Shown: one piece after another, positions 26,619 to 40,073 of the stretch
Layout of the letters: every line of letters starts with the position of its first letter
Position numbering within the stretch: the first letter of the stretch is position 1
Origin: Macrotrachela quadricornifera
Taxonomy: Eukaryota > Rotifera > Eurotatoria > Philodinida > Philodinidae
Direction: 5' to 3'
Assembly (NCBI GenBank): GCA_022393335.1
Contig: JAJEKB010020579.1
Coordinates: 1-64,000 of the forward strand
Length of the DNA: 64,000 nt
Program-made: the position numbers and the translations under genes
The notes under the pieces: model-generated
Seen by the model: the letters and a program-made list of their open reading frames with translations, nothing else
Told to the model about the DNA's origin: nothing
The model's database searches: none

Positions 26619-29600
26619 ATGACAAATATTTCAGTACCAGAACACGAACCATTACCACAAAATTCCAATTGGTATATTAAATTTCTTTCTATTTTAATTA
26701 ATTCTATCTTTTAAAAATTTTTCTAGTTCTTCAAATGATATTCCTTTTCGTCAAATTGATTCAAACTCATCTGATATTCGTTCACGTTATTGGACATTTT
26801 TATTTGATAATTTAAAGCGATCTATTGAACAAATCTATCAAACATGTGAATCCGATAAAAATCCATTACAATGTCAAGTTAGTTTATTTTTATTTTCATT
26901 AATCTATAAAAAAATTTTTTTTTTTTAAATAATTTATTTCAATTTAGGAAATTATTAAATTTCTCTATCAATATTGTATAAATTTTCAAATACTAATGAA
27001 TAATTTTCAACATGATAAAAATCTTACTGATGACATAAAAAAGTAAAATATTTGAAATTTTTTTCAAAAATAAAATAATTTTATTTTGTTAAAGACCATA
27101 TGAACATTCTCAATCAATGTGTAATGGTAATTTTTAAAAGATTATATCTTTGTAAATAATATTCTTTAAATATAGATGAAATACATCTTTCCGATGATTT
27201 ATTACGACGACAAAAACGTTTACATAATAGTGATATAAATTTACATGTAAATAATTCATCTTATCATCGTTCATCAATTGATTCGAATAAATTAAAACGA
27301 CAAAAATCAAATAAATATCGTATTTTACCTGAAAGTTCAAGTTTACTTTCATTACCATCATTATTTTCATCATCAACATTAACAAATGAATCATCTATAA
27401 CATTAATTTCAAGTACAAATCAATCATTATTATTATCTAAACGAACTTTACCTGATGAAACAGCTGGAGATGCTGATGATGAAAAAGATATTCGAGATGA
27501 ATCAATTGATATTAATCGATATCATCGATATCATCATAGAATTAAACAACAAAGTATAACATCAGAAGAAGATAATGAAGAAATATTAATGAGAAATCAT
27601 CGAGGAATGATTGATTTTATGGATCGAGTAAGTTTATTTGAAATTAAAAATGTATTTTATATCTCGATAAATATGTTCATATATCTTGAGATTACAATAA
27701 ACTTTTATTCATTTGTCTTAAGTTCAAAATCATTTAATTGAAAAACAAATTGGATTATTTATCATTCTTTTGTAGCAAATATTTGATGCATTTGATCAAG
27801 AAGAATCATTAACTGCTGCATTAGAAGCAGAACAAGAACGAACAATAGCTTCATTAATGGCAGAACAAGAAGATCTTGAACAACAATTAAATAATGTTAG
27901 TGATGATGATCTTCTATTAGGTGGTGATGATGGATCAGAATTAGAAGAAAGTGAATTATCAGTAAATAGAAATAAAATTATTTTTTTTTTTATTTATTCT
28001 TTATATTTAATATTATTTAGACAACAAAAACTTCGAGTTATTTTATGTCATTACAAGGTGATCAAGATGAAAAAGAGTTAAGTTTAATTGATCTTTCACG
28101 TGATGATAATGATTCTGATCCTGATGGAAAATCTCGAACAAAACATCTTCGTCTTCATGAAAAACTTTCATCACCATCACGTATTCGGTATTATTCTTAT
28201 ATTAATTATTAAATAATCTTTTTCATTTTTTTTTTATTAGACCTTTAAGTGAAACGCTTCGTGAAGCAGCTGAACGTCAAGGTATTAAAATACAATTTTC
28301 TTTTTATTCATCTATTCATATATATTTAGCACGAGCATTAACAAAACGACAAACATTACGCGATGAGAAAGCTCGGAAATTACGTGAATTAACTCAACGA
28401 GTAAAATCAAAATTCTTGTTTTTAAATAAAAGATTATCTCTATATAATTTATTATTTTCAGGTTACTGAAGTACGTCAATGGAAAGAAGAATTAATAAAA
28501 GCACGTAAAACTACAATTGAAATAAAAATGCAACGAGCAGAAGAAAAACGTCAATATTTATTATTATTAAAAGCTAAAAAAGCTGGTGATGAAGATTTGA
28601 AAGGACAAGAAATAGCATTTATAAAATGTTTACAACAAGAAAATCGTCGACAAACATTAAAAGAACGTTATCAAAAAGAAGAACAATTTAAACAATTACT
28701 TGAAGAAGAACGTGTTAAAAAACATGATGAACATAAACAAAAAGAATTAGCAGCTGAAAATCGACGAAAAGAATTAGAAGCTATTAGACAAACACGTCTT
28801 AATGAAATGCAAGAAAAATGGAAGACAAAAGAGAGAATGATTGAACAACATTTAAATGAAAGAAGAAAACAAAAACAAACTGCTGCAATTGCTAAACAAA
28901 AGTAAATTGAAAATTTCTTAAATCATAACCATTAGTATTATAATACATTCGAATGTTTTCCTGATAAGTATAATCTATTGAATTTATCCTCGAGAATTTT
29001 GGATCTGACAAGCTTTATTGATAAAATAGAAACTGAGACTTGAAGGAGTAAAACTATCTACAAAGAAAAAAACAATAGATGATTAGTATTAGTTGTGAAA
29101 TAGCATCTCATACATACTTATATAGCATGAATATTAGTATTTTATAGTTTTTCATATTTCATTAAAATCTGAATACAGAAATGATCATCTTATGCATTCG
29201 TTAATAATTCATTGTGTTACCATTTCACACTGAATTTTATATTTTAGGAGTTTTCAACAAAAGCGTGCTGAGCGTGTTGCATATCTCAAAGCATCAACTG
29301 TTGAATTAAAGAAAAAATTAGCATTAAAAGTTTGTTCTATTCTCTATCTTATTTCATTATCATAATCAAAAATTTTTTTAATGTTATCTATAGCAAGAAG
29401 AAAGTGAGAGACGACATATAACACAACTCGAAGAAATTCGTCGAAAAGCTATAGAAATGAGTACATTACGTGGTCCAAGTGCTGAAGATCATCATCATGT
29501 ATCTCCAACACCTGATGATAGTAAAACAACAACATCTACCACAAGTATTCTAATAACTGATGATCTAGTAGCAACTCGTAAATGTTGTACATTGTGTAAT

Positions 29601-32600
29601 CTCTTGGTTAGTTTTATTATATGTCTTTCGAATAATTTATTTTGGATAAATTTTTTTCTTTCAGTTAGCTTCTGATCTTCATTTACAAACACATTTACGC
29701 GGTACTCGTCATAATCAATTATTAATCGAACGATTTAATCAAAAAAATGAAAATGGAACAAAAAAACAACCAACACAAGAAGAAATTGTACGAATTTTTT
29801 TATTCAGATATTTTCTTTTACTAATATAAAAATTATTTTTTTTTAGGATACATTTAATACAGAATCTATAGTAGTTGTTACGAATGATGATATTATTCGA
29901 CAAGAAATGTCTTATAATCGAGAACGTAAACATACAATGAAAAAACGAGCAAAAAAATTACGTCTTCGTATTGGCCAACGGTAAATATCAATGAGATATA
30001 TATAGTATCTATTATTATTTGAAAATTTTAGTTCAACAGCATATGAAGCTGAAAATTCTCAACGTCCTTATTTAACATCAACACATAAAGCACGGTAAAA
30101 TTAAAGATTATAATTTAAAATTAAATAGATTCAAACTCTTTTTTTCTCTAGTATTCAAAGATTTTTAAATGAATTAGAAAAATCATTGAATACAACAGCT
30201 AGAAAAGAACCATTAAATACAACAAATTATTTAGCATGTCAACGTATTCTTATGGAATTTGTTAAAATTTTTGATACGCATGGTTATGAAAAAGTAATAT
30301 AATCTTTTAGAATATTGGAAAAATAATTCTTTTTTTTTTCTATAAAATCATTTAGGATTCACCACTTGAACAACGTGTTTTTTTTAGTTTAAATGGTTAT
30401 TCTACATTAAATAAAATGATTGAATTAAGAGCCGAATGTAATAAACCAGCACTTGCACCTGAAAGGTAATATTTCTTTAAAAATTTAATATATTTTATTT
30501 ATTAAATAAATTTAGTCTTATTGCATTAACTGTCTCAGTTTATCAAGCAGCAACAAATAATAATCTTGACAATGCAATTTATCTATTAAATAGTGGTAAA
30601 ATTTTAACACTTGTAGAAAGCCTTATTCGGCATTTAAATGTAAGTAAAAGATTAAATTAATTAAATTTTTTATTAAAGAAATTATTTTAGGGTTTAAAAA
30701 CTGATGATTTAACAATAAATAATGATCAAAATGAAAGTGAAAAATTAGCTCAAATTGATCTGGTAACTAATTTAACTGAAACACTTGCTAGTTTACTTAC
30801 AATGTACAATTCAATAGTAAAAGAAATACAAAATCGTGAACATGAAAATAAAGAAGATAAATTAACAATGAGTCGTTTAACAGATTTTATTAGGTAAATT
30901 AAAATAAAAAAATAACAAACTAATTTTATTATATCATTTAGTTATATGGCAAATGTTGGTGTTCTTGATCGAATAGCATTATTTTTTCGTACAGCACGTG
31001 CTGTTATTAATACAACAAAATCTCATATACCAGATATGATTATTCATTGTTTAAATCTTTTACAACAAATGATTGATTTTTCTAAACCAAAGTAATAATA
31101 TTTAAGATTAATTTATAAAGAAAAAAAAAAAGAAATTATATTTTAAATTAGATTCTATCTTCCTCCATTTGGTCAATCATCAAAAAAATCAGTTAATGAT
31201 CCAGCACAAGTTTTAAATATAATGAAATCAACAAATTTTTGTGAAATTCTTTCATTACTTTATGGAATTCTAATACATGAAACTGATAATAATAATCAAA
31301 TAATTACTGAAAATAACAATAATAATAATAATAATAACAACAATAATAATAGTACAGTCACTTTACATGAAAAAACAATTCATATTGTAATTAATTCAAT
31401 GATATTATTAAATACAATTGCTATATCAGATCTTGATACATTTCAAGTATGTCATTTTTGAAATTAATATAACATATTAGGTGTAATAATTTAAAAAGAC
31501 ATTCCTGTCTTCGAAAAATTTCTTAAGAATGACTGTATGAAATTTTTTGAAATACTCAGGATAGTTAAATGCCAGTGATTTAGATGTAAGTTGCAACGAA
31601 GGCAAAATTCGCAAATGCTTTTATTCGGAACATTTGTGATAGGATAACAGTTAAATTGAAGTAGAGTTTCACTCTTGCAACATGTTATACTACAATATTT
31701 TATGATTGAAAAACATACATTTTAATTTGATTGGAATATTCACAGAAAAGTTTCAGTTTAATCGGATATATTATATAGGAGAAAAGAGAATAAAAATTTC
31801 AATTTTTCGTTTCAAAATCTAGTTTAAAAAAAATACAAAGAAAGTTGCTTTTTTTAATTTTTTTAAGCATGAAATAGATTTATTTTGAAATTTTTTTAAG
31901 CGTAAAAGGAGGGTTTTAATTTCTCCAAATATGCTCATTCGACAAAGGACGTTTAAACCTACGTATCAACAACTGAAGAAAACTGAAAAATTTAGGTCAA
32001 GAAATAGAGAGGTTTCTTTACTTCTAGAAGTACACACAGTGCGATCAAGATGCCTCAGTGGCGAATGGCTGTTCTTTCGATTAAAGCATCCCCGTGATAA
32101 ATACAATTGAACTAAAAATATATGCCCTTGACCATTCTTTGATATTCACGAGAACTTGTTATGATTGACATCTTTTATCATCAGTACGTATTGGTAATAA
32201 CCAATAATTCACCAAGTGAAACATAGATCAGTAAACTCTCTCGGATAAGGACTGATGCAAAAGTTCTGGCACACATGTCAGGCTTGACTGTGAACAGGTG
32301 AAAGATGTTAGAAACTCAATCCTATTTTCATCACATAGAGCAGAGCCTGTAGATCAAAAGTGCAATTTTCAAAAAAAAAGATCTTTGACCTATAACGGCT
32401 CCAAAATTGTGCAACTCATAAGGGGACTACAATGACTTTGAAACGTTCACATTTGGTTTTGCTGTAATTAAGCTAATTTCCATAAACTTTGATAAATTTT
32501 ATTCAGACTTTGTAGTTCGACACATTAAAGTGTTAGCTCTCCAAAACACTGAGTTTTAGTCATTAGACTTCATTGTAGCACCGAGACACACTTTCATTCA

Positions 32601-33932
32601 ACAGATGGGCAGTTTTCGCGTCTTTTTAAACTTTGAACACGATATATGCCTCGTAGTTATAATGAAGTTCAAACTGATGCTTCAAAAATTGTTGAAATTA
32701 GAAACCAGTGATAGAAAAACCGATGAAAAAATTCATTTTGAGCCAATTTTTACTAAATAGAAATTGACCTATATCTACAGATGGCAATAGTAGTTTGAAG
32801 CCAAACTTTTTTCAAAGATGGCCCCTCAATTGCTTAGAAATCTGACAGTAAAAGAAAATTTGGAAAATACAAGAAGCTGAAACACTAAATAAAACTATAA
32901 AATTTAAGCGATTATAAGGGTTTTTTGGTTCCTTCCGAATCATACAGTTTTGGACATGTTGTAAGTCAAAAATTTTTATTTGGAAGATATATTTTTGTTC
33001 TATAAACTTGACTCTACTCGACAGGAAAAGAATTGGGTTTCTAGCATCGTTCGTTTGTTCACAGTCATGTTTGACACTTGTACGAAGATTTATGCATCAG
33101 CCATTATAATATCAACCGCTTTATCGTATTTCATACATTAATCCTGCCGTCATTACACGAATAGATTTTTTTATGCTTAAGTCTCTTCATTCTGCTATCG
33201 TTTGAAAATCTAAGCGAAAAACCGTTTCGTTACTTTATTAAAGTGAAGAATGAATTTTATTTATTTCGTATTTAGACAATTCTTGGTGAAGAAACTATTT
33301 CTCTTCAACTTCGACATGTAGCTAATTATATTCTTTCTTATTGTAATAATAAACAAACAACAATAAATGATAATCTTTTACATCAAATTATTCCTCTTAT
33401 TGGTTATTATTGTGTTTTGAATCAAGATAATCAAGTTTGTTAATTTATTTCATATAAAATAATTTTTAAAATCAAATCTTTCTTGTTTTTAGTGTCGTTT
33501 AGCATTTGGTAATCGACCAACTGTCCTTCAACAATTATCATGTTTACCATTTCGTTATTTTGTTGAATCAAAATATATGGATATACTTTTTCCAACATTA
33601 ATTTCCTGTTCATTTGATTGTGATACAACACGATCAATACTTCAAACTGAAATGTCACTTGATCTTATAGCAAATTTTATTGAAGTAATTTCGTTTTTTT
33701 TTTCATCTGAATATTTATCCAACTTTTTATTCTTTTGTTTTAATAGACAAAAATGAGTAATGAAGATGATAATGAATCAACACTTTCTGCATTTCATATG
33801 AGATTTCCACGTGAAGAATGGAGTAATGCATTGATATATTATCGACCAATGTCAAAACGAATTGAGAAAAATCATAATGATGAAGAAAAGGAAAATGAAT
33901 CTCATCGAACTGATCCTGAAATTAAATCTTAA
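26619..33932 (+). CDS. SCAPER: SCAPER, S-phase cyclin A-associated protein in the ER
   Basis: Twenty-four coding exons (26619-26671, 26727-26877, 26948-27042, 27095-27126, 27176-27627, 27776-27961, 28021-28187, 28241-28281, 28330-28400, 28462-28901, 29248-29329, 29394-29606, 29665-29787, 29847-29980, 30032-30094, 30152-30293, 30356-30465, 30516-30639, 30691-30893, 30942-31091, 31152-31446, 33276-33434, 33493-33684, 33747-33932) join in phase to 1287 residues; human SCAPER has about 1400. The N-terminal block RSRYWTFLFDNLKRSIEQIY and HEKLSSPSR match SCAPER. They are followed by a long charged coiled coil (about 385-615), one C2H2 zinc finger (CTLCNLL..H..H, about 654-677) and the helical C-terminal half. 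The human protein is linked to cyclin A/CDK2, the ER and cilia; the same role here is inference. A 13-Asn run lies in exon 21. The start follows an acceptor-like AG, so an upstream non-coding exon or leader is likely. Confidence 0.93.
31313..31351 (+). repeat. Asparagine-coding AAT/AAC repeat in SCAPER exon 21
   Basis: A trinucleotide run of AAT and AAC codons that encodes 13 consecutive asparagines in the C-terminal half of SCAPER. It is in frame and expected to be length-variable between alleles. Confidence 0.8.
32246..33106. mobile_element. TIR element inside the long SCAPER intron
   Basis: The intron between SCAPER coding exons 21 and 22 is 1.83 kb, far longer than its siblings. Most of the excess is an element of about 857 bp (32248-33104) with imperfect terminal inverted repeats of at least 75 bp, about 75 percent identical by eye. 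Shared blocks are CTGATGCA, TGACTGTGAACA and TAGAAAC. TA dinucleotides border both ends, as in a Tc1/mariner-type insertion, but a 2-bp duplication is weak evidence. No transposase frame remains, so it is a decayed or non-autonomous copy. Confidence 0.6.
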
Positions 33933-35039
33933 AAGAATATATTTTTTTTTTGGCCTAAATCTCATTTATATTTATATTTTCTTATCCATGTGTGTATGTG
34001 TTTTTCACTTTTTTTCTATAATGCATTAAACAAAAAAACAAAACAAAATCATTCGATGTCACAGAATTCCATTTTTGTACAAACGAAATTTCTTGTATAT
34101 AAAAAAAAGCGAAAGACATTTTCTATGTCTATTAAACATTTTTCTAATAAATTAAAGGAACCTTTGAAGTTTTTCCTATAAATGATTACATGTATGCGTC
34201 ATGAAAATATTGAATGTAATAAATGCAACATAAGTTCGTTTACTACTTATATTAGTACTGCGATAAAAAACAAATTTTCGTGTTTTAAAGTGTAAAAAGA
34301 GAAATTTGGTGAAATTTTGTTTAACGTATGTATCTAGTATTGAATTTGTATGTATATTATTCATATTTTTATTAGTTTGATGCCTGATACAAATGAACTA
34401 TATCCTGTTTGATCACGCATCGTTCGACGTTGTTTTGTTCATATATATTCTATGGTCGAATTACCACTCTCAATTCATTGTATAAATAAATTTTCCAAGT
34501 ATTTTTGTGTTGGACCATTTTTCACTAGGAGACGTTCCTCTAGGGAGCTATCAGGATTTATCTGTTGATAAAATATAATAATAAGTGAAACCAACGTGCT
34601 GCATTAATTTTAGTTTTGATATAGAATTGTAATACACTACTGGAAAAACATATCTTCCTTCCTTGGATCTTAGTCCTTATAAGGGCTAAACGTCTGAAAA
34701 TCAGTCCGCAAGTAATTCATAGGGAATTTAGGGCAGTAGCATTAAAATTCCTCAAGCTAGAATGGAGATATAATAGTTGCGATTTATCTTTATTGTGAAT
34801 ATCGTAACTCAGTAGTAGGAAGATCTTTTGAGTAAACCAATTTCTCATTTTGTGGCTATACATTGTGGCTATTTCTGTTATAAATTTTATTAAAGTCAAT
34901 AAAGTTCTTGATGAGCTAGATCATTTTTACTGAAAACATGGATATATATACAGAAACAGCGAAATATCATTGAAAGATCAATAATTCAGCAAAAATGTGA
35001 TAGATCAATCTGAAACTTTCAAAAGAGGATACTTTACTA
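33933..35039. other. SCAPER 3' flank and intergenic DNA
   Basis: Contains an AATAAA at 34146-34151 and further AATAAA-like words near 34480, plausible 3' end signals for SCAPER. No other gene was seen. Confidence 0.4.
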
Positions 35040-35815
35040 AACAAAAACGGCATATCAATCATTATCATGAACTTACCAAAATTTTAGAGTCTCCAATATT
35101 CAATTAAATGAGCTCATCTTTTGAATGATAAAGGATATTGTGTTATTCTAGAATTTGATGCCAAAAGATTGATAATCACGTAAATATTAAATTAAAAACA
35201 GCATATAATTTAGTAAACTCAGTTTCAATTGTTTTCATGCCAATGTAGCAAAACATCTTCGTATGTCAATACTTTACTGAAAATATTATTTCTGACAGAT
35301 CAATATTCTTAGAAACAATACAAGCCAGCTATCTCCCCCAGAAAATGAAATATTAAAATATAAATTGCCATTAATTATAATAAAACTGCTACAAATAAGT
35401 TATAGTATTCGCATTCTTCAGTAATTACCATCTAAACTTTTAAAAGTATGAATTATTTGAGTATGATAAAAATCATATAATTATATACTATAATTTGATA
35501 TAAAATTCTCGTAAAGAAATATCTAGCTATCTCGAGCATAAAAATTTCCGTTGTTTAATAAATCTACCGAGTGATTCAAAATGATTTTCCTAGCGTAATA
35601 TTGATATATAAAGATGCTTTCCCATATTGATAGGAAAATAATTAAAACTGATCTTACTAAATTATATGCTGCTTTTAATCTAATATATGAGTAATTATCA
35701 ATCTTTTAGTATTAAATTCTAGCCTAACATATTCTTCTTTATTGTTCAAAAGATGAGCTCATTTTCCTATACTAACAATATTGGATAATTACAATATGCC
35801 CATCAACACATCCTC
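35040..35815. repeat. Foldback repeat, about 240-bp arms
   Basis: The segment about 35065-35290 is repeated in inverted orientation at about 35590-35790. Shared blocks include ATGAGCTCATCTTTTGAA, AAAAGATTGATAAT and AGCATATAATTTAGTAA, with overall identity around 70-75 percent by eye. It is an old transposon-derived palindrome and forms the left part of a larger repeat-bounded tract. No genes lie in it. Confidence 0.65.
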
Positions 35816-38432
35816 CCACGTCATCGAGACGCGCTTCTGCGCGTCTTTACAATAATAAACGGACACGAATGAAATGTACAAAATATGGAGAAAGAAGAAC
35901 TACAAAGAGAAAGAAATAGATATATTACAGTTGAAGTACATAAACTGATGCAGTGAATAAAGAAATAGTTAAAAGATGTGAGAATGTATTGTTTGAAAGT
36001 TTGTTTGATCTTTCTTATAGTCAGACTGGTGTTAACGATGGCATTTTAATTGTAGTATTGAAGCTGTTTTTCTTTTTTGAGCATATACAGTAGATTTTTA
36101 ATTAAGCTGATGAGAACAATTGTTATAGCCGCTGGGCTAATTACAACGATAGAGACTGAATGATTTAACCATAATGCATGTCACTCCATTAGTGATCACA
36201 TCGATGTATTAATATGAAGTCGATTATGAATCGTATATATGAAAGGTTATGCGGTAGCTTTGTTCAATAAGTATTGTTATTGAGTATGGAATGAAGAATA
36301 GTTAAGTCTTTTCGATTAGGCGGAGTCTGTATTTTTTATTAGAGTCATCGTTAGTTCTAACTTGATCGATAATTTTGGTAAGAAGAACTGATCAAAGGTT
36401 AAAGATGTAGCGTCTACGGAATGGTAAGAGTTACTGATAATAGTTTGATCCTGTTGATGCTAATGATTTTATATTTTTCTGACTACAAAAATATGACCGA
36501 ATGACATATAATACTATTATTCGTTGATACTGTCCAATGTTGTCCGCTTTGATGAACGAATATTGATGTTTAGAGATACTTCAGTTCAACATGCCGTTCG
36601 GTGTGAGTCCATTAGAATCTAGCAAATACAATTATCTTTTACAACCTTCGAAATTAGTGGAGTTTCTTGGCATGATGACATTAGCTGGAAGTTAGATGGG
36701 TTTGATTCAGTTTATGAGCAGAGAATGAATTATAATGATCCGTGTTTGACTTCTATAAAGGTTGGTATTTGTGCTAGTCTTACTCGTTTCTTCTATAATT
36801 GAAGGAAGTGAACATGAGTTTATAGATTGAAAAATTGTGCTTAATATTGACGAAAGGCTGCGAAGAAAGAAGTGAATGTTAGCATTCCAATTGTTTTTCT
36901 GTCTTTATGGCTTGTGACGTATTTGATGAGATGAAGTCAATTCGTTGCTGAACAAGTGATGACATGATTAGTTCGAGCTACGAGTCCTTCTGTGTCAGGT
37001 AAATCTTTATGGCGAATGAATTGTAAATAGAGTTTACTTGCATGTATATCTTCAATCGCTGTATAAGTGAAGTATGTCTTGTACCGCATGAACGAACGAT
37101 ACGAACCTTTTACTTAATAAACATCATTGTCAATGTGAATGTCTTTAGCGATATCTTATGATTTCGTACGATCCCGAATGTTCAATGGTGAACTCGATTG
37201 TTTATTAATTGCGTTTGGTGCTTTATTTAACTCGTGTGCTAATTTAAATTGTTCTTTCTTAAGATGCAAGATTTAAGCACAATGAGTATTTATTATCCCA
37301 TCCATTGTTCTAAAAGAATCTGCAATTATTTCTAACTTGTTTTTCAAATTTTCCTATCAATATTGTATGTGTCATCGAGAGAGCAAGAACAGTTGAATCA
37401 GCACTTATGGAGAGGATTTCTGCAATTAGTCGTTTTTGGTGTCATAACATAGCTGATTTTCTTTGCAGCGACAACTGGTTTCAAGCAGCACATATTTTCT
37501 ACCATTGAAACGATTGTTGAGAATGCGATGATGGTGTTTGTAGGTCGATAATCTGATTTGCAATGTAAGGTAAAGCCAGATACAGTACGTACGACGTCGT
37601 TTTTTGGTATTGTAAAGTCGATTATTGTATAATTCTGTCGTTCAGAATAAAGACCTGCGGGAACGACAATAGGGTATCGAAAGAAATAAGAAAAAAGCCC
37701 GTTCCTACATTTTTTTTAGTTTTTTGATGTATTGAAGTGTACTAAATCTTTCAGCTCCATACTGATTTCAACTTATCTTTATCAGAAATTAATGAGACGG
37801 ACGAGTGTTTCACAATGAAAAAAGTCAAAATTATGGATTGTATAAAATGTAACATCATGCGTCAGCATTACATCATAGTAACATTTTTCTCAACCGGTAA
37901 AAGTGGAACGGAAACGAAAATTCCCAAATGAACGGCGAACTTGAGAACACGAAAACAGAAACGAAAATATTTTTTTCGGAAACAGGAACGAAAAACGAAA
38001 GTCACAAGAAGTTGTTCCTGTGGAACTCTAATTCAGGGTTGCCAATTGTAACGAAAATTCAACGATAATGTAAACTTTACACACAATATTATATAAATTA
38101 ATTACTTCTCTCTACTCCAATATTATCCTCTTCCTCTCATGCACGTTTTTTTTGGGCTATTTCTACTTCTTTCTTTCTCTGAATTGATCTCGTAATCTCT
38201 TTTTTTGTAGAAAAGGAACGATGTGCGTGTACATTATATGAATAGTAGAAATTTGCCTCGATCGATTAGCGAGATGTCACGAAAGAATAATATTATACTC
38301 TAGTGATATTATTTATTAGTTGATGTCAGATAAAAGTGATACCATATCAGAGTGATATAACACCATAATAATATCATATAAGGATGATACTGTATACTAA
38401 TAATGTTGGATAGTCGTAATGTGCCTATCCGC
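35765..38432. mobile_element. Decayed transposon tract flanked by ~50-bp direct repeats
   Basis: About 50 bp at 35765-35815 (containing ACTAACAATATTGGATAATT) recurs as a direct, diverged copy at 38383-38432 (ACTAATAATGTTGGATAGTC). The sequence between them is less AT-rich than its surroundings. It contains a strong hairpin AGACGCGC/GCGCGTCT near 35830-35850, a set of GGAACG/CGAAAAC-like words at 37650-38030, and short imperfect tandem repeats of AGTGATA type at 38300-38390. One minus-strand frame (about 37700-37401) stays open for about 100 codons with several cysteines, then reads on past one stop for 18 codons. I interpret this as the remains of an old mobile element of unknown class. Confidence 0.5.
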
Positions 38433-39411
38433 ACAATAACAAATATATTGAATTCGCATGTTTGATAATAATCATTTGTTATGTTTTGTCTTTAATGGTT
38501 CAATGAAAGATTACATTTTTCAGATTGTTTCTATGGATATATAATATTACGAACTTCCAAACCTAGGAAACACAGGGTTAAAAAGTACTACATTTTATAA
38601 AATGATATTTTGTGTGCATTAGCGGATAGAAAATTACTACATTTCTTTGATTTTTAGAGAATTCAGGCCGATCTAAACAAGTTTAGAACAGTATGTTCGA
38701 ATTGACACAATCAATTATTAATTTGTTTTAAAAATTATTTGCTCATATTCGGTGTCAAGCTTGATTGGATCATGCAAAATGATAATGTCACAAGAAAGTC
38801 GAGCATTATACTGATATCAATTGAGCAGAAATCACTACAGATGATTGTTATGATTTTATAATTGTTTTTTTCGCAGATTCGAAAGATTTATTTTGTCTTT
38901 TATTCTAATTAAAAAAAACTTTCATCGGTCAAAATATTTCTTAGTAAATTACGAAAAAAAATGTATCTAATTGCTGTTGATAAATGAATAATATTCTATA
39001 TAGCATAATAGCATAAATTATTTTCTTTTCTTTGTTTCTAAGTAGTAAAACAAAAGACATTTATAAATACTTATAATTTACTAAATTTTTGATTGATATA
39101 GTAATTTAGAAAAATAATCGAATATTAGATTCGAATGTTTGTTTCTCAGATAATCAGATCGATCTTTCCAATAATAATAAAACTTAATTTATATATTTTC
39201 TGTAGCAATAATATCAGTTCAAGAAGTTCCATCAATCCTATTGTTGTCATGACAACGACCACTATATATTCATCATCATCTATTCTATCAAATATATTCT
39301 TCTAAATTTCCGTTTCTGAAATATTGAAATCCTTCATTAAAAAAGGTTTATATTGAAATCAATCTAAATTTTATAGTTTAATTTTTCATTGGTTTCTATC
39401 ATCTGCATTTA
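38433..39411. other. Intergenic, no gene seen
   Basis: AT-rich spacer between the decayed repeat tract and the RMP24-like/XPA gene pair. It should include the promoter for that pair, but no element can be assigned. Confidence 0.4.
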
Positions 39412-39428
39412 TTTGTTTGTCATTTCAG
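39412..39428 (+). promoter_or_regulatory. Acceptor-like site before the RMP24-like start
   Basis: A pyrimidine-rich stretch ending TCATTTCAG lies 34 bases before the ATG of the RMP24-like gene. It reads as a 3' splice acceptor, either for a 5' UTR intron or for spliced-leader trans-splicing. The same TCATTTCAG word occurs before the XPA start. Confidence 0.5.
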
Positions 39429-39462
39429 TCATTATCATTATTCCATTGAATATAAATATAAT

Positions 39463-40020
39463 ATGTTACCATCATTTGCTCATCAACGTCAATTATTTCT
39501 TCGTCAATTAATTCAAACATGTCCTGAAAATCTTTCAACTTTAAAAACTTATCTATCTTCCTATTCAAATTTAATTTGTCCATCTTATAAAAAAACTCGT
39601 GATCCATTAGCAATGAAAGAACTTTCATCAAAATGTCCATCTTGTTCACATCTTTATTCATCAAATTCATTTCAATATCGTGAAAAACTTCATATTAATA
39701 AACGTTTACATTATCTTCTATCTATTCGTCGTAAATATAAACGAATTCCAACACCAAATACTTATAAACGTCGTTTATTAGATAATTTTACATCAAAATC
39801 ACGTTCAAAATTATTAATTAAATGTTTTAAATGTGGAGAAATAAGAAAATTTCAAGGAGCAACAAGAAAAGATATTCCAAATAAAACAGTTACAAAAATT
39901 GAATCTATAAAACCAAAACCACTTTCAAATAATGTAAAACTAAAACAAACATATGAGAAAATTTCATGTCGTTTTTTAAAAAAAGAAAGTAATCTTCGAG
40001 CATTTCTCGAACAACTTTAA
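39463..40020 (+). CDS. C18orf21/RMP24-like zinc protein (RNase P/MRP family)
   Basis: A single-exon gene of 185 codons. It has two CxxC pairs (C58-C61 in KCPSC and C121-C124 in KCFKCG) separated by about 60 mostly basic residues, which would bind one zinc. The layout and the C-terminal stretch SNLRAFLEQL resemble animal C18orf21, a relative of the Rpp21/Snm1 proteins that has been proposed as an RNase MRP subunit (RMP24). The human protein is about 220 residues. The likely role, by family, is in ribosomal RNA processing in the nucleolus. It lies 53 bp upstream of XPA on the same strand, with no polyadenylation signal between them. The assignment rests on motif spacing and overall pattern, not on an alignment search. 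Confidence 0.7.
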   Translation: MLPSFAHQRQLFLRQLIQTCPENLSTLKTYLSSYSNLICPSYKKTRDPLAMKELSSKCPSCSHLYSSNSFQYREKLHINKRLHYLLSIRRKYKRIPTPNTYKRRLLDNFTSKSRSKLLIKCFKCGEIRKFQGATRKDIPNKTVTKIESIKPKPLSNNVKLKQTYEKISCRFLKKESNLRAFLEQL

Positions 40021-40073
40021 ATTTTCATTTCAGATTAAAAAGAAAAAAAGAAACATATACATATAAATATATA
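40021..40073 (+). promoter_or_regulatory. 53-bp intercistronic spacer with acceptor-like TTTCAG
   Basis: The whole gap between the RMP24-like stop and the XPA start. It begins with ATTTTCATTTCAG (AG at 40032-40033), followed by 40 A-rich bases to the ATG. No AATAAA is present. Such a short gap with an isolated 3' splice acceptor is what a trans-spliced downstream cistron would look like. Bdelloid rotifers and several other invertebrates are known to use spliced-leader trans-splicing. Confidence 0.6.

Noticed and set aside
32041..32120. tRNA-like sequence in the SCAPER intron (CTCAGTGGCGAATGG)
   Set aside because: Only a D-arm resemblance; anticodon and T arms do not fold.
37401..37700. Idea that the cysteine-bearing relic frame is an envelope gene of a retroelement
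   Set aside because: No fusion, cleavage or membrane motif could be recognised, and the plus strand is also partly open; kept only as an unclassified relic.
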